Of a stretch of 64,000 nt of DNA, positions 8,014 to 16,486 are shown one piece after another. The notes under the pieces were generated by a model that worked only from the letters and a program-made list of their open reading frames with translations, ran no database searches and was not told the DNA's origin. Both the position numbers and the translations under genes were made by a program. Source of the DNA: Gemmataceae bacterium (GTDB taxonomy: Bacteria; Planctomycetota; Planctomycetia; Gemmatales; Gemmataceae); the NCBI GenBank assembly GCA_901538445.1, contig LR594584.1, positions 2,095,681 through 2,159,680 on the forward strand. Direction: 5' to 3'. Every line of letters starts with the position of its first letter. The first letter of the stretch is position 1.

Positions 8014-8492
8014 GCCGCGGCGAAGACAGAAGCGGGAGCCGCACGACCGAAGACAGATCCGGCACGATCCGAACAGAAGACTGTGTTTGAAATCGGTGGC
8101 GGATCACTGTAACCACCCCCTCACCCGCGACTCGAAGACGCGCCCCACCTCTCCCCCGCAAAGCCGAGGGCGAGGTGGGGCGCAGCGGCCTCTCGTCTGC
8201 AAGCCAATTCGCAGAGCTGGTGAGGGGCACAGTTGCCCCACCTCGCCCCACGAATGTGGGGCGAGATCGCCGCGCTTCGCGGCGGGCGAGGGTCGGCCAC
8301 GTGAGCCGTCAACCCAGACGCCGTCGGCTGAATAACTCGGTCTTCGGTCCGGATCGTGTCTTCATCGTCTTCGATCGTGCGGCTCCTTCTTGGGTTCGCG
8401 TCGCGCGGCAAATCCCGGATTGCGCGTGGCCCGGCACTCACGCCGGGCTATTCTCAATGACTGCACCGTCCCCACCGCCCCGTCGCGCACCC
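8014..8492. repeat. Non-coding gap with family F and other repeats
   Basis: No gene is supported here. It contains CCCCTCACCCGCGACTCG with GCCCCACCTCTCCCCCGC (8110-8185) and a facing GGGGCACAGTTGCCCCACC...GGGGCGAGATCG block (8222-8290), plus short GATCCG/GAAGACAG repeats at 8040-8090 and 8340-8380. The family F motif (CCCCTCACCC...GGGAGAGGG type) recurs at 57187 and 63852. Confidence 0.75.
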
Positions 8493-11027
8493 ATGTTCCG
8501 ACCCGCACTCGCCGCCTGTCTCCTCGCCGCGGTCCCCGTGAGCGCCGCCGATGACCCGGGGTACGCGAAGACCGTCGCGCCGTTCTTCGCGGCGTACTGC
8601 AACGAGTGCCACACCGGCGACAAGCCGAAGGGCGAGTTCCGCACCGACGCGAAGGCGCTGCCGGCGGACTTCCTCGACCCGGCCACAAAGGGCAAGTGGC
8701 GCGAGGTCATCAACGTCCTGAACAGCCACGAGATGCCGCCCAAGAAGGCCAAGGCGCAGCCGAAGGCCGCTGAGGTCGCCGCGGTCGTTGACTGGGTGAC
8801 CGATCAAGCCGTGCGGGCCGAACTGGCGCAGCGCGGCACGGCGGTCGTCGCGCGGCGGTTGAACCGCGCCGAGTACCAGAACACGATCCGCCACCTCGTC
8901 GGCATCGAGTTCGACGTGAGCGGGTTCCCGCAGGACCCGCCGGCCGGCGGGTTCGACAACAACGGCGGCGCGCTCACGCTGTCCCCGCTGCACGTCGAGA
9001 CGTACCTGAACGCGGCACGCCAGATCCTCGACCGGGCGCTGGTCGAGGGCGAGCAGCCGAAGGCGGTCAAGTGGCGGTTCGAGCCAAGGGCGGGCGACGC
9101 CGACCGCACCCGGCTCCGGCTCGACCCGAAGAACAACCCGATCGTCAACGGCGGCAAGAACAGGCAGGACGGCGAGTGGGTGGTGGTCCACAGCGAGCGG
9201 TGGGACCGCGGCGTCGGGGCGCGTGACTTCCGCGTGCCGGTCGCCGGGAACTACGCGATCCGCGTGAAGGCCGCGGGGGTCGTGCCGGACCGCGCCGCGG
9301 TCGTGAAGTCCGCCGACGCCATCCTCGCGCACCGCCGCGACGAGCAGGACAAGAAGAACCCCAAGGGCGCGCAGTACACCAAGGTGCAGTACGAGCGCGA
9401 CCTCGAGCACTTCCGCACCGACCGCATGTACGACTACGGCCCGCCGCGGGTCAAGCTCACGCTCCAGCTCGGCCCGACGCCCCGCACCCTCGCCGAGTTC
9501 GACGCCGACGGCACCCGCGAGAAGCCAAAGGTTCACGAGTTCGTTGCCCGGTTCACCACCGAGACGGCCGGCGTCGGGTTCGACTACGCCTACAGCGTCC
9601 CGCGGGTGCTCGAGAACTTCTGGATGCAGGGGCACGAGACGTTCGCCCGGCCCGAGTTGCTCCTGAGCTGGTTCGAGATCGAGGGGCCGCTGTACGACGC
9701 CTGGCCGCCGCGCTCGCACACGGGCATCCTGTTCGACTCGCCGACGCGGTCCAAGGACGAGCGCGCCTACGCCGCCGAGGTGCTGGCGAAGTTCATGCGC
9801 AAGGCGTACCGCCGGCCGGTCGCCGACGCCGAGGTGAGCGCGAAGCTGAAGCACTACGACGCGGCCCGTGCCGACGGCGCGAGCTTCGTCGGAGCGATCA
9901 AGCGGCCGCTCACCGCCGTCCTTGTGTCGCCGAACTTCCTGTTCCTCGCCGAGCCGGCCGGCCCCGGTCCCGCCAACAAGCCGCGGCCGCTCACCGGCCA
10001 CGAACTCGCCGCGCGGCTCTCGTACTTCGTCTGGTCGAGCCAGCCCGATGCGGAACTCATGCGGCTCGCCGACGCCGGCAAGCTCGCCGACCGCGCCGAG
10101 CGCCTCAAGCAACTCGATCGCATGCTGCGCGACCCGCGGAGCGATGCGTTCGTGACGAACTTCGCCGGGCAGTGGCTCGGGCTCCGCGACGTGGGCGCGA
10201 ACCCGCCGGCCGCCGACCTGTTCCCGCAGTACGACCGGCACCTCGAAGTGTCGATCGTCAAGGAGAGCGAGGCGTTCTTCCGCACCATTCTCGCCGAGGA
10301 CCTCGACGCGCGGACCTTCATCAAGTCGGACTTCGTGACGATCAACGAGCGGCTCGCGCGGGCCTACGGGATCGACGGGGTCCGCGGCGACGGGTTCCGC
10401 AAGGTGCCGGTGCCGAAGGGAGTCCACCGCGGCGGCATCCCGACGCAGGCGTCGGTGCTGACGACCACGTCGAACGGCACCCGCACGTCGCCGGTGAAGC
10501 GCGGCACCTGGATCCTCAAGACGCTGCTCGGCATCGACCCCGGACTGCCGCTCGCGAACGCCGGCGAGATCGCGCCGAAGGTGCCCGGCATCGACAAGGC
10601 CACCGTGCGCAAGCGGCTGGAGGTTCACCGAACGCTCGACCAGTGCGCCCGGTGCCACAGCAAGATCGACCCGCTCGGGTTCGCGCTGGAGAACTTCAAC
10701 GCGGCCGGCGAGTGGCGCGAGCGCGAGGGGTTCGGGTACAAGGGCCGCGTGCAGGAGAACGACCCGAAGATCGACGCGAGTTCCGAGATGATCGACGGCA
10801 CGAAGATCGTCGGCGTCGAGGGGCTCCAGGACGCGATGCTGAAGCAGGAAGACCTGTTCCTCGCGTGCCTCGCGTCGAAGGTACTGACCTACGCGCTCGG
10901 CCGCGAACTCGGCCTCGCCGACCAGCCGACGGTGAGGGCCGCCGTCGCGCACATGAAACAGAACGGCCGCACCGTGCGGTCTCTGCTGAAGTTCGTCGCG
11001 ACCAGCGAGCCGTTCGAGACGAAGTAA
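8493..11027 (+). CDS. Secreted planctomycete cytochrome protein (DUF1587/1592/1588/1585/1595)
   Basis: This encodes 844 residues. MFRPALAACLLAAVPVSA is a clear signal peptide, so ATG 8493 is preferred to ATG 8458. A haem-type CNECH (36-40) lies in the N-terminal PSCyt region. RRLNRAEYQNTIRHLVGIE marks DUF1587; DUF1592 (ARLSYFVWSSQPDAEL), DUF1588 (RGGIPTQASVLTTTSNGTRT) and DUF1585 near the C-terminus follow. A second CARCH (718-722) lies before DPLGFALENFN. Such proteins are abundant in planctomycetes and thought to act extracytoplasmically in redox or polysaccharide breakdown. The usual DUF1552 partner gene is absent. Confidence 0.95.
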   Translation: MFRPALAACLLAAVPVSAADDPGYAKTVAPFFAAYCNECHTGDKPKGEFRTDAKALPADFLDPATKGKWREVINVLNSHEMPPKKAKAQPKAAEVAAVVDWVTDQAVRAELAQRGTAVVARRLNRAEYQNTIRHLVGIEFDVSGFPQDPPAGGFDNNGGALTLSPLHVETYLNAARQILDRALVEGEQPKAVKWRFEPRAGDADRTRLRLDPKNNPIVNGGKNRQDGEWVVVHSERWDRGVGARDFRVPVAGNYAIRVKAAGVVPDRAAVVKSADAILAHRRDEQDKKNPKGAQYTKVQYERDLEHFRTDRMYDYGPPRVKLTLQLGPTPRTLAEFDADGTREKPKVHEFVARFTTETAGVGFDYAYSVPRVLENFWMQGHETFARPELLLSWFEIEGPLYDAWPPRSHTGILFDSPTRSKDERAYAAEVLAKFMRKAYRRPVADAEVSAKLKHYDAARADGASFVGAIKRPLTAVLVSPNFLFLAEPAGPGPANKPRPLTGHELAARLSYFVWSSQPDAELMRLADAGKLADRAERLKQLDRMLRDPRSDAFVTNFAGQWLGLRDVGANPPAADLFPQYDRHLEVSIVKESEAFFRTILAEDLDARTFIKSDFVTINERLARAYGIDGVRGDGFRKVPVPKGVHRGGIPTQASVLTTTSNGTRTSPVKRGTWILKTLLGIDPGLPLANAGEIAPKVPGIDKATVRKRLEVHRTLDQCARCHSKIDPLGFALENFNAAGEWREREGFGYKGRVQENDPKIDASSEMIDGTKIVGVEGLQDAMLKQEDLFLACLASKVLTYALGRELGLADQPTVRAAVAHMKQNGRTVRSLLKFVATSEPFETK

Positions 11028-11048
11028 CCGCCTCGGCGCAGTTGGTTC

Positions 11049-11116
11049 TGGTGGGGCAGACATTCTTGTCTGCCTCGTGAGGCGGCGGGAGGCAGACAAG
11101 AATGTCTGCCCCACCA
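11049..11116. repeat. Perfect 28-bp inverted repeat, family C
   Basis: The arms are 11049-11076 and 11089-11116 with a 12-nt loop, starting 21 bp after the DUF1592 gene. It differs from the 7189 copy by matched, pairing-preserving changes (TTC-CTG to TTC-TTG), which indicates maintenance of the fold. Confidence 0.93.
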
Positions 11117-11191
11117 AACCGCGCTGATGCAAACCCCAATGCGGAACTCCGAAATACCTCCCGCCAAATGGAGAAGTGATGCCCGGTTGGT

Positions 11192-11611
11192 TCAACTCTG
11201 CTCAGTTGAGTCGATGAGGTGCCCAAACCCGGCGTTCACCCAACGCTCAGCCGATGCCTTGTACCGACCGTCCCGGATGAACGTGAACTCGAAGGGGTAC
11301 GCACACCCGGGGCAGACGAAGACGGGGTGGGCCGAGTCGACGCTGTTCACCGGGAACTCTTGGGACCCCAGGTTTTTCAGGTCGCCGTGCAAGGTGTCGC
11401 ACTCGTAGCAGAACACCATGAGTCGGTCGCAGCGCGGGCAGCCGAACGGGTACAGGTCTTCGTCACCGCAGCAGCGGAAGTGACGAAAGTCGAGGTCCGA
11501 CTCTTCGATGTTCCGTGACACGGCCGACTTTCTCGCGTAGAAGGGGACGCCGTTAGCGGACTCTGAACACTTCCGCATTTGGCTGGAGTTATCTCGCCGG
11601 ACCCGATTCAT
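11192..11611 (-). CDS. Cysteine-rich zinc-ribbon-like protein, unknown
   Basis: This encodes 139 residues from ATG 11611 (MNRVRRDNSSQ); shorter starts are possible. Cys pairs are RCCGDED, CPRC, CYEC and CPGC, consistent with two interleaved zinc ribbons at about 47-100. The context is YPFGCPRCDRLMVFCYECDTL and VFVCPGCAYPFEF. Base composition is slightly lower in GC than its neighbours, suggesting less constraint or transfer. It resembles small single-gene zinc-ribbon proteins of Gemmataceae, but I do not recognise a function. It is convergent with the DUF1592 gene. Confidence 0.68.
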   Translation of the reverse strand: MNRVRRDNSSQMRKCSESANGVPFYARKSAVSRNIEESDLDFRHFRCCGDEDLYPFGCPRCDRLMVFCYECDTLHGDLKNLGSQEFPVNSVDSAHPVFVCPGCAYPFEFTFIRDGRYKASAERWVNAGFGHLIDSTEQS

Positions 11612-11617
11612 TCCTCA

Positions 11618-11688
11618 CTGTAGCCGGCCTCTGTGAGGCCGGTGCTTGGGGACGCGCACAGGCCCGGCCTCACAGAGGCCGGCTACAG
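11618..11688. repeat. 25-bp inverted repeat (TGTAGCCGGCCTCTGTGAGG)
   Basis: The arms are 11618-11642 and 11664-11688, nearly perfect, with each arm itself palindromic (GGCCTCTGTGAGGCC). It lies just 3' of the redoxin/cytochrome gene on the minus strand. Confidence 0.9.
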
Positions 11689-11699
11689 AACGGTGTTGG

Positions 11700-14039
11700 T
11701 CACTTCTTGCGGGCGGTGTGGTCGCCCTTCATCTCGAACACGGGCTTGTCGCCGGTGGTCGCGACGAAGTCCCAGGTGTACCCGCCGGCGGCCGCGAGCT
11801 TCCAGTTCAGCGCGAGCTTCGTGCCGTCGCCCGTGTGCGCCCGCCACGCGATCGTCTTCGCCGCCTCGTCGGGGGTGCCGGTCCACTCGATCTCGGTGCC
11901 GGCCGAGTCGTACAGCCACATGCGGTACACCTTCGCCGCCGGGTCGAAGGTGATGAGTTCGATGATCCCGCGGTCGTCGGCGGCGCTCGTCGCGAGGCTG
12001 CGGAGGAACGTGCCGTTGAACGCCGTCTCGACCACGTCCTGGCCCTTCAGGTTCACCCCGCGGCCGCCGACCTTGAGCTCGGTGTTCGTGTCCCAGGTGC
12101 CGACCATCTCCTTGAGCAGCGGGGTCAGCTCGCCCTTGATCGGCGCGGCGGCCGCGTCCGGGGCGTAGGCGAAGGTCGTGATCGGCTTCCACGGGCTCGC
12201 GGTGCTGGTCGCGCCGAGGAACGCGAACAGCATCTCGTCGGTCGTCTCTTCGCCGTAGGCCACGTCCCGCGGGGGCTTCGTCGGGTTGTTCGGGTTCGCG
12301 GCCGAGTTGTCGAACACCGCCCGCACCTCCAACTTCGTGCCGGCCTTCGCGGCGATCGGCTCCTTGAACCAGTAGGTCTCCTGCCACCGGTAGTCCCACG
12401 AAGGGATGTCGAGGAGCACGACCGGCGCGCCGCCCGGCGGGGTCATCGAGACGCGGACCGACTTGCCGAGCAGGTGCATGTGCGGGAGCACGTTGTGCAG
12501 CACCGCGTCGGTGTGCAGGTAGATCGCGCCGCCGGTCGCGAAGTCGGCCTTGCCCGCGGGGATCTTCTCCCACTGCTTGAGCCCGTTGATGATGAGCGTC
12601 TGCCACGGCTGCTCGACTGGCTCTTTCGCGAAGTACAACCCGACGCGCGTGCGGTCGGTGGCGAACTGGCCGTTGCGGTGGTAGTGCGTCTGGATCAGGA
12701 AGTCGCTCCCCTTGGGGAGCAGCCACCCGGCCCCCTGCGGGACGAACTGCGGGAGCTGGCCGGGTGCCCACCCGCCGATGCCGCCGAACTGCGGGGTCTC
12801 GTTGGGCTTGTTCGCGGGGGGAACGAACCCGACGCCCATGCCGACGGTGTACCCGGGGCCGCCGTCGAGCAGGATCTTGCCGTCGTCCTTCGCCCGCTGC
12901 TTCGCCTCCAGCGCGCGGGCGGCCCCGGTGGTGTCGAAGAAGTGCAGCGTGTGGTGGACGACCCGCGGGTTGCCGGGCTTCACGTCGTACCCGATCACCC
13001 ACTTGTTCTCGGCGAGCTTCGTGGGGGCGACGAACACGCGGAACAGGTCGCTGCCGCTGCCGCCGAGGCGGAAATCGGCGTCGGCGGTGAGGATCAGGTC
13101 CGGCTTGCCGTGCCGCCACCCGTCGGACCCGAACTCGGGAGCCTTCGGCGCGTCCCTCGGGTCGCCCTCGGGGGTGTCGGCGTCGGCCCACGTTGCGAGC
13201 GTCGCGATCTCGGTCGCGGTCATCTTCCGCTCGCCCCGCATCGGCACCCCGCCGGCCGCCGGCCACGGGGGCATCTGCTTGTTCGCGGTGTACTCCTTGA
13301 TGTCTCGCGCCCACCGGCGGGCCTGCGCGAACGTGGTGAGCGCGAACGGCCCGACCTCGCCGGTGCGGTGGCACACGACGCAGTGCGCGTTCAGGATCGG
13401 GGCGACGTCCTTGTAGAACGTGACCGCCCCGGCCTTCGGGGCCGGCTTGGCCGCGTACTCGATCTCGCACCCGACCGACTTCGTGACCGCGGTGGGCACC
13501 GGCTTGCCGGCCAGCACCGCGTTGAGCGCGTCGGTGAGTTCGTGCGAGGTGACCACGGGGTTCCGCTTGAGCCGGGCCGAGTACCCGTCGTCGATGCGGC
13601 CGCGGTACCGCACCGTGCCGTCGGCGTCGAGGAGGAACGCCTCCGGGGTGCAGACCGCCTTGAGGCCGCCGGCGAGTTCGCGCTTCGGGTCGAGCAGCAC
13701 GGGGACGGTGAGCTTGAACCCGGTGGCGGCCTTCGCGACCACCTCGCGCGCGTCGTCGGTCGGGCACACGAGCACGACCGCGACGCCCTTCTCGGCGTGC
13801 GTGCGGGCGAGTTCGTTCAACCCGGCGACGTAGGAGTTCGAGACCGGGCACTCGAACGAGACGAACACGACGACCGTGGCCCCCTTGCCGCGGAGCGCGT
13901 CGAGCTTTGCGGGGCTGCCGTCGCCGACGGTCACGAGAGCGGGGTTGGGGGACTTGGTGCCGACGACCGATTCGGGCCTGGCGTCGGCGGCGACGCAGAC
14001 CGGCGCGAGTACGAGCGCAACGAGCAGGGAGCGAAACAT
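11700..14039 (-). CDS. Secreted redoxin / cytochrome c / copper-monooxygenase-like fusion
   Basis: This encodes 779 residues from ATG 14039 with signal peptide MFRSLLVALVLAPVCVAA. Domain order is as follows. First comes an AhpC/TSA-type redoxin (about 25-190) with FECPVSNSY (Cys64 but no CxxC). Next is a cytochrome c segment with CVVCH (220-224) and distal MPPWP. Then comes a region like the type II ascorbate-dependent copper monooxygenase (PHM) fold, with candidate ligands HH (362-363), HYH (452-454) and HMH (520-522). The C-terminus (about 650-779) is lipocalin-like (DUF1579 type, EMVGTWDTNTEL). The arrangement is known in planctomycetes and acidobacteria, and the substrate is unknown. It is probably periplasmic. 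Confidence 0.9.
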   Translation of the reverse strand: MFRSLLVALVLAPVCVAADARPESVVGTKSPNPALVTVGDGSPAKLDALRGKGATVVVFVSFECPVSNSYVAGLNELARTHAEKGVAVVLVCPTDDAREVVAKAATGFKLTVPVLLDPKRELAGGLKAVCTPEAFLLDADGTVRYRGRIDDGYSARLKRNPVVTSHELTDALNAVLAGKPVPTAVTKSVGCEIEYAAKPAPKAGAVTFYKDVAPILNAHCVVCHRTGEVGPFALTTFAQARRWARDIKEYTANKQMPPWPAAGGVPMRGERKMTATEIATLATWADADTPEGDPRDAPKAPEFGSDGWRHGKPDLILTADADFRLGGSGSDLFRVFVAPTKLAENKWVIGYDVKPGNPRVVHHTLHFFDTTGAARALEAKQRAKDDGKILLDGGPGYTVGMGVGFVPPANKPNETPQFGGIGGWAPGQLPQFVPQGAGWLLPKGSDFLIQTHYHRNGQFATDRTRVGLYFAKEPVEQPWQTLIINGLKQWEKIPAGKADFATGGAIYLHTDAVLHNVLPHMHLLGKSVRVSMTPPGGAPVVLLDIPSWDYRWQETYWFKEPIAAKAGTKLEVRAVFDNSAANPNNPTKPPRDVAYGEETTDEMLFAFLGATSTASPWKPITTFAYAPDAAAAPIKGELTPLLKEMVGTWDTNTELKVGGRGVNLKGQDVVETAFNGTFLRSLATSAADDRGIIELITFDPAAKVYRMWLYDSAGTEIEWTGTPDEAAKTIAWRAHTGDGTKLALNWKLAAAGGYTWDFVATTGDKPVFEMKGDHTARKK

Positions 14040-14199
14040 CCGGTGTTCCTCGGTGTGCGTGGCGACCGCACCATTCTACCCCGCACGGGGCGGAACGGTT
14101 TCGGCCGCGGGGCGGCACACCCTACCCAGCGTGGGACCCGGCCGGACCTTACGGTCGCGGTGCGTTGACTGTGCTGCCGGGTCGCGTCATGATGGGGTC

Positions 14200-14493
14200 A
14201 TGGACACAGTCGCACAGATCGAAAAGCGCCTTACGGCACTTAAGCGGAAGCTCCCGCCGTCGCCGAGGGTCGTGCGGTTCGTGGTCGAGGACCGACCCGA
14301 CCACGTCGGCGAGCCATCCCTGTTCATCTGGATTTTGTTAGACAGCAACACGCCTCGCGGCGAGTTGACGCACGCCAAACTCGCACCCATCGACCAGGCC
14401 GTCACCGCCGAGATCATGGGCCGCAAGGACCCGCGGTTCCCTCACGTCTTGTTCCGCACGGAGGCCGAACACCTTGAATTGACCCAGGTGTGA
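14200..14493 (+). CDS. Small partner protein of HEPN gene (putative antitoxin)
   Basis: This encodes 97 residues from ATG 14200. The pattern is a helical N-terminus (AQIEKRLTALKRKL), a strand (VVRFVVEDRPDHVGE), then LFIWILLDS, a helix (IDQAVTAEIM) and a C-terminal PHVLFRTEAEHLEL. This is the layout of a small alpha/beta protein that in many bacteria lies immediately before a HEPN protein with an AYYALFH motif. Here the HEPN gene starts 8 bp after its stop, so the two are almost certainly co-transcribed. Antitoxin or nucleotidyltransferase-like roles are inference; no GS-x-D motif is seen. Confidence 0.72.
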   Translation: MDTVAQIEKRLTALKRKLPPSPRVVRFVVEDRPDHVGEPSLFIWILLDSNTPRGELTHAKLAPIDQAVTAEIMGRKDPRFPHVLFRTEAEHLELTQV

Positions 14494-14500
14494 GCTGCCC

Positions 14501-15001
14501 GTGCATCGAAACCTGCTCGAACAGGCCCGGCACCTCGTGCGACGCGAACCGCGTCGTCCGCGGCAGGCGAGCCTCCGGCGGGCCGTATCGACCGCTTACT
14601 ACGCCCTGTTCCACTTCCTCATCGACCGGGCTTGCCGACAGGTGTTCGGCGGATCGACCCGCCGACGCCAGGCGCGGCTGATCCTGAGTCGGGCATTCGT
14701 CCACGGCACGATGCAGGCCGCCTCGCGGCGCGTTGGTGGCGGAAACCTCCCGGTGACGCTGAGTTGGGCCGCCGGCTTCGCGCCCGAACTCCAGGCAATC
14801 GCCCGAGCATTTGTTCGGCTCCAGGAGCAACGGCACCGCGCCGACTACGACCTCTCGCAACCGTACTCCCGGACTGAGGCCGCCGAACTCGTCGAACTGG
14901 CCGGCACCGCGATCAACGATTGGGGCGCGGTTGCGGACGACGACTCGGCCCATCTCTACCTCGTCCTGCTCCTCACCTGGAAGTCGCTCGAACAGAGGTG
15001 A
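14501..15001 (+). CDS. HEPN-domain protein (putative toxin of two-gene pair)
   Basis: This encodes 166 residues from GTG 14501. It is an all-helical HEPN-like protein with RRAVSTAYYALFHFLIDRA (about 28-46), the usual hallmark of this clade, and RLQEQRHRADYD (about 107-118). The latter contains an R-x5-H spacing compatible with the Rx4-6H ribonuclease motif. HEPN proteins paired with a small upstream gene usually form toxin-antitoxin or defence modules. The gene ends 13 bp before a convergent Uma2 remnant. The family is confident; RNase activity is not shown. Confidence 0.82.
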   Translation: MHRNLLEQARHLVRREPRRPRQASLRRAVSTAYYALFHFLIDRACRQVFGGSTRRRQARLILSRAFVHGTMQAASRRVGGGNLPVTLSWAAGFAPELQAIARAFVRLQEQRHRADYDLSQPYSRTEAAELVELAGTAINDWGAVADDDSAHLYLVLLLTWKSLEQR

Positions 15002-15013
15002 CCGCCGCCCGCC

Positions 15014-15220
15014 TCACTCGAAGAACGCCTTCACCTTGACCGCGAAGCCGGGGAGGACGTCGGGGAGGGCGAGTTCGTCGCCGTTGTGCATGCGGATCGG
15101 GAACTCGTTCTCGCGGAACACCGCCAGCGACTCGGTCTCGGGGTCGAGGACGAGCACCACCGTCACCCCGGCGTCGAGGTACTCGCTGGCCTTCGCGCTC
15201 TCGTCGGCCGCCCCGACATC
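15014..15220 (-). pseudogene. Uma2-family (DUF820) nuclease remnant, C-terminal part only
   Basis: About 65 codons match the C-terminal third of Uma2/DUF820 PD-(D/E)XK-like proteins: KASEYLDAGVTVVLVLDPE, then a short loop (ESLAVFREN), GDELALPDVLPGF and a terminal FFE. The N-terminal half with the catalytic residues is missing. The open frame upstream runs through tRNA-Ile sequence and is not coding. No suitable start codon is seen. Uma2 genes are strongly expanded in planctomycetes, so decay of one copy is plausible. Confidence 0.75.
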
Positions 15221-15324
15221 GTACCGAGGTGCCGCAAGTCCCGCCAGCGCAGCGGGAGGGGGCGCGCCGCGGGGTGCGACAACGGGTGAACCTGCGAGAC
15301 GTGTGGGGGGTCTATGGTGCAGAC

Positions 15325-15396
15325 AGGTCGGTAGCCAAGTGGTACGGCACGCGTCTGATATGCGCGCAACCGCGGGTTCGATTCCCGCCCGACCTA
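15325..15396 (+). tRNA. tRNA-Ile (GAT)
   Basis: This is a 72-nt cloverleaf. The acceptor is AGGTCGG/CCGACCT (7 bp), the D-arm GCC-AAGTGGTAC-GGC, the anticodon arm CGCGT-CTGATAT-GCGCG with anticodon GAT, and the T-arm GCGGG-TTCGATT-CCCGC, with discriminator A. CCA is not encoded. The 3-bp D-stem is short but allowed. It stands alone, away from any rRNA operon. Confidence 0.9.
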
Positions 15397-15405
15397 CTGC
15401 CTCTG

Positions 15406-15482
15406 GAAGCACGAAATTCGAAGCACGAAATCCGAAAGTGAGCTGTCCTCATTCGGATTTCGTGCTTCGAATTTCGTGCTTA
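15406..15482. repeat. Inverted repeat family A, second copy
   Basis: The left arm is 15406-15437 and the right arm 15451-15482, with AGCACGAAATTCGAAGCACG and its complement. It lies 10 bp after tRNA-Ile and touches the stop codon of the acetyltransferase gene on the other strand. Confidence 0.92.
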
Positions 15483-16250
15483 CTTCGCGGCCTTGACCGG
15501 CAGTCCCGCGAGCTTGGCCGGCACGAGCCGCGGGTTGCAGCCGGCGGGCAGCGTGCGGTCGTAGAGGTCGCTGCCGGCCTCGTTGCGGTACACCTCGCGG
15601 TGCAGCCCGGCGACGACGGCCTTCAGCCGGTCGGCGTCGAACTCGCCGGCCGATTCGGCCATCGGCTTGATGAACAGTTGCAGCGGGACCGGGTCGCCGG
15701 TCTCGTCGTCGCTGGCAAAGTTGGGCGACCAGAAGTCGACCCCCTCGACCCACATCCCGCCGGCCCGGTCGAACAGCTTCGTGCGGGCGGCCCACAGGTC
15801 CCACTCGGCCGCGGGGGCTCCGGGTGCGGGGCGGTGGCTCTCCCAGATCACGAACGGCAACTGTGAGCCGAGTTCGCCGGCGTCCACCGACATCTGGCGG
15901 TAGAACTGGTCGAACAGCCGGGTGCCGACGCCGAGCCGCCGCGCCCAGTTCGCGACCCCGATGTAGCAGAGGTAGCCGCCGTAGTTCGGGATCAGCGCGC
16001 CGTAGACGTACCCGGCGAGGCCGGTCGGGTCGTCGGCGCGGTCCTCGGGCGCGGCCAGCAGCAGGTGCTTGGTCCACCCGTCGGCCTTACCGGGCTTGGA
16101 CCTCGTCCGGCCCTCGACCGACTTCTCGATCCAGTACCAGGGGATGCGTTCCTCGGGGGCCAGCGTCTGCTCGTAGAGCTGCCCGGCCGCTTGCGTCATC
16201 GGGTCGGCGGCGTCGAACGCCTCCCAGACGACCACCTTGTTGACTTGCAC
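15480..16250 (-). CDS. GNAT-like N-acetyltransferase
   Basis: This encodes 256 residues from ATG 16250 (MQVNKVVVWEAFD). The middle carries a GNAT-type core: strand GLAGYVYGALIPNYGGYLCYIGV followed by the acyl-CoA loop ARRLGVGTRLFDQF (about 104-117), which fits the Q/RxxGxG/A motif. The C-terminal half (KLFDRAGG...FWSPNF...LQLFIKP) fits the remaining strands. The substrate is unknown, and no signal peptide is seen. The stop overlaps the family A repeat. The 16251-16486 gap to the divergent NUDIX gene would hold both promoters. Confidence 0.72.
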   Translation of the reverse strand: MQVNKVVVWEAFDAADPMTQAAGQLYEQTLAPEERIPWYWIEKSVEGRTRSKPGKADGWTKHLLLAAPEDRADDPTGLAGYVYGALIPNYGGYLCYIGVANWARRLGVGTRLFDQFYRQMSVDAGELGSQLPFVIWESHRPAPGAPAAEWDLWAARTKLFDRAGGMWVEGVDFWSPNFASDDETGDPVPLQLFIKPMAESAGEFDADRLKAVVAGLHREVYRNEAGSDLYDRTLPAGCNPRLVPAKLAGLPVKAAK

Positions 16251-16486
16251 AAATCACCTCTCCTTGGTCTGTCGCGGGCACGGGTCCGGGCCGCACGCAC
16301 AATCCGTCGTCGCAGTGACGAGTGTGCGGGCCACGGGAACGGGTGCCCGAGGCGGTTGATTTCACATCGGCATTGTACCGCGCCCTTCCAAAATCCTTCG
16401 GTTGGCGGTGGGCGGCCCCGCAGGTAAGTTCCCCAGGGGGGCCGCGGAGCCCCCGCCCCAAGTCGTTACCGGGTCGGAGCCCCCAA

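Noticed and set aside
7288..11027. DUF1552/DUF1592 operon
   Set aside because: Only the DUF1592-type gene is present. The upstream gene is DUF1080 and is separated by about 480 bp of repeats.
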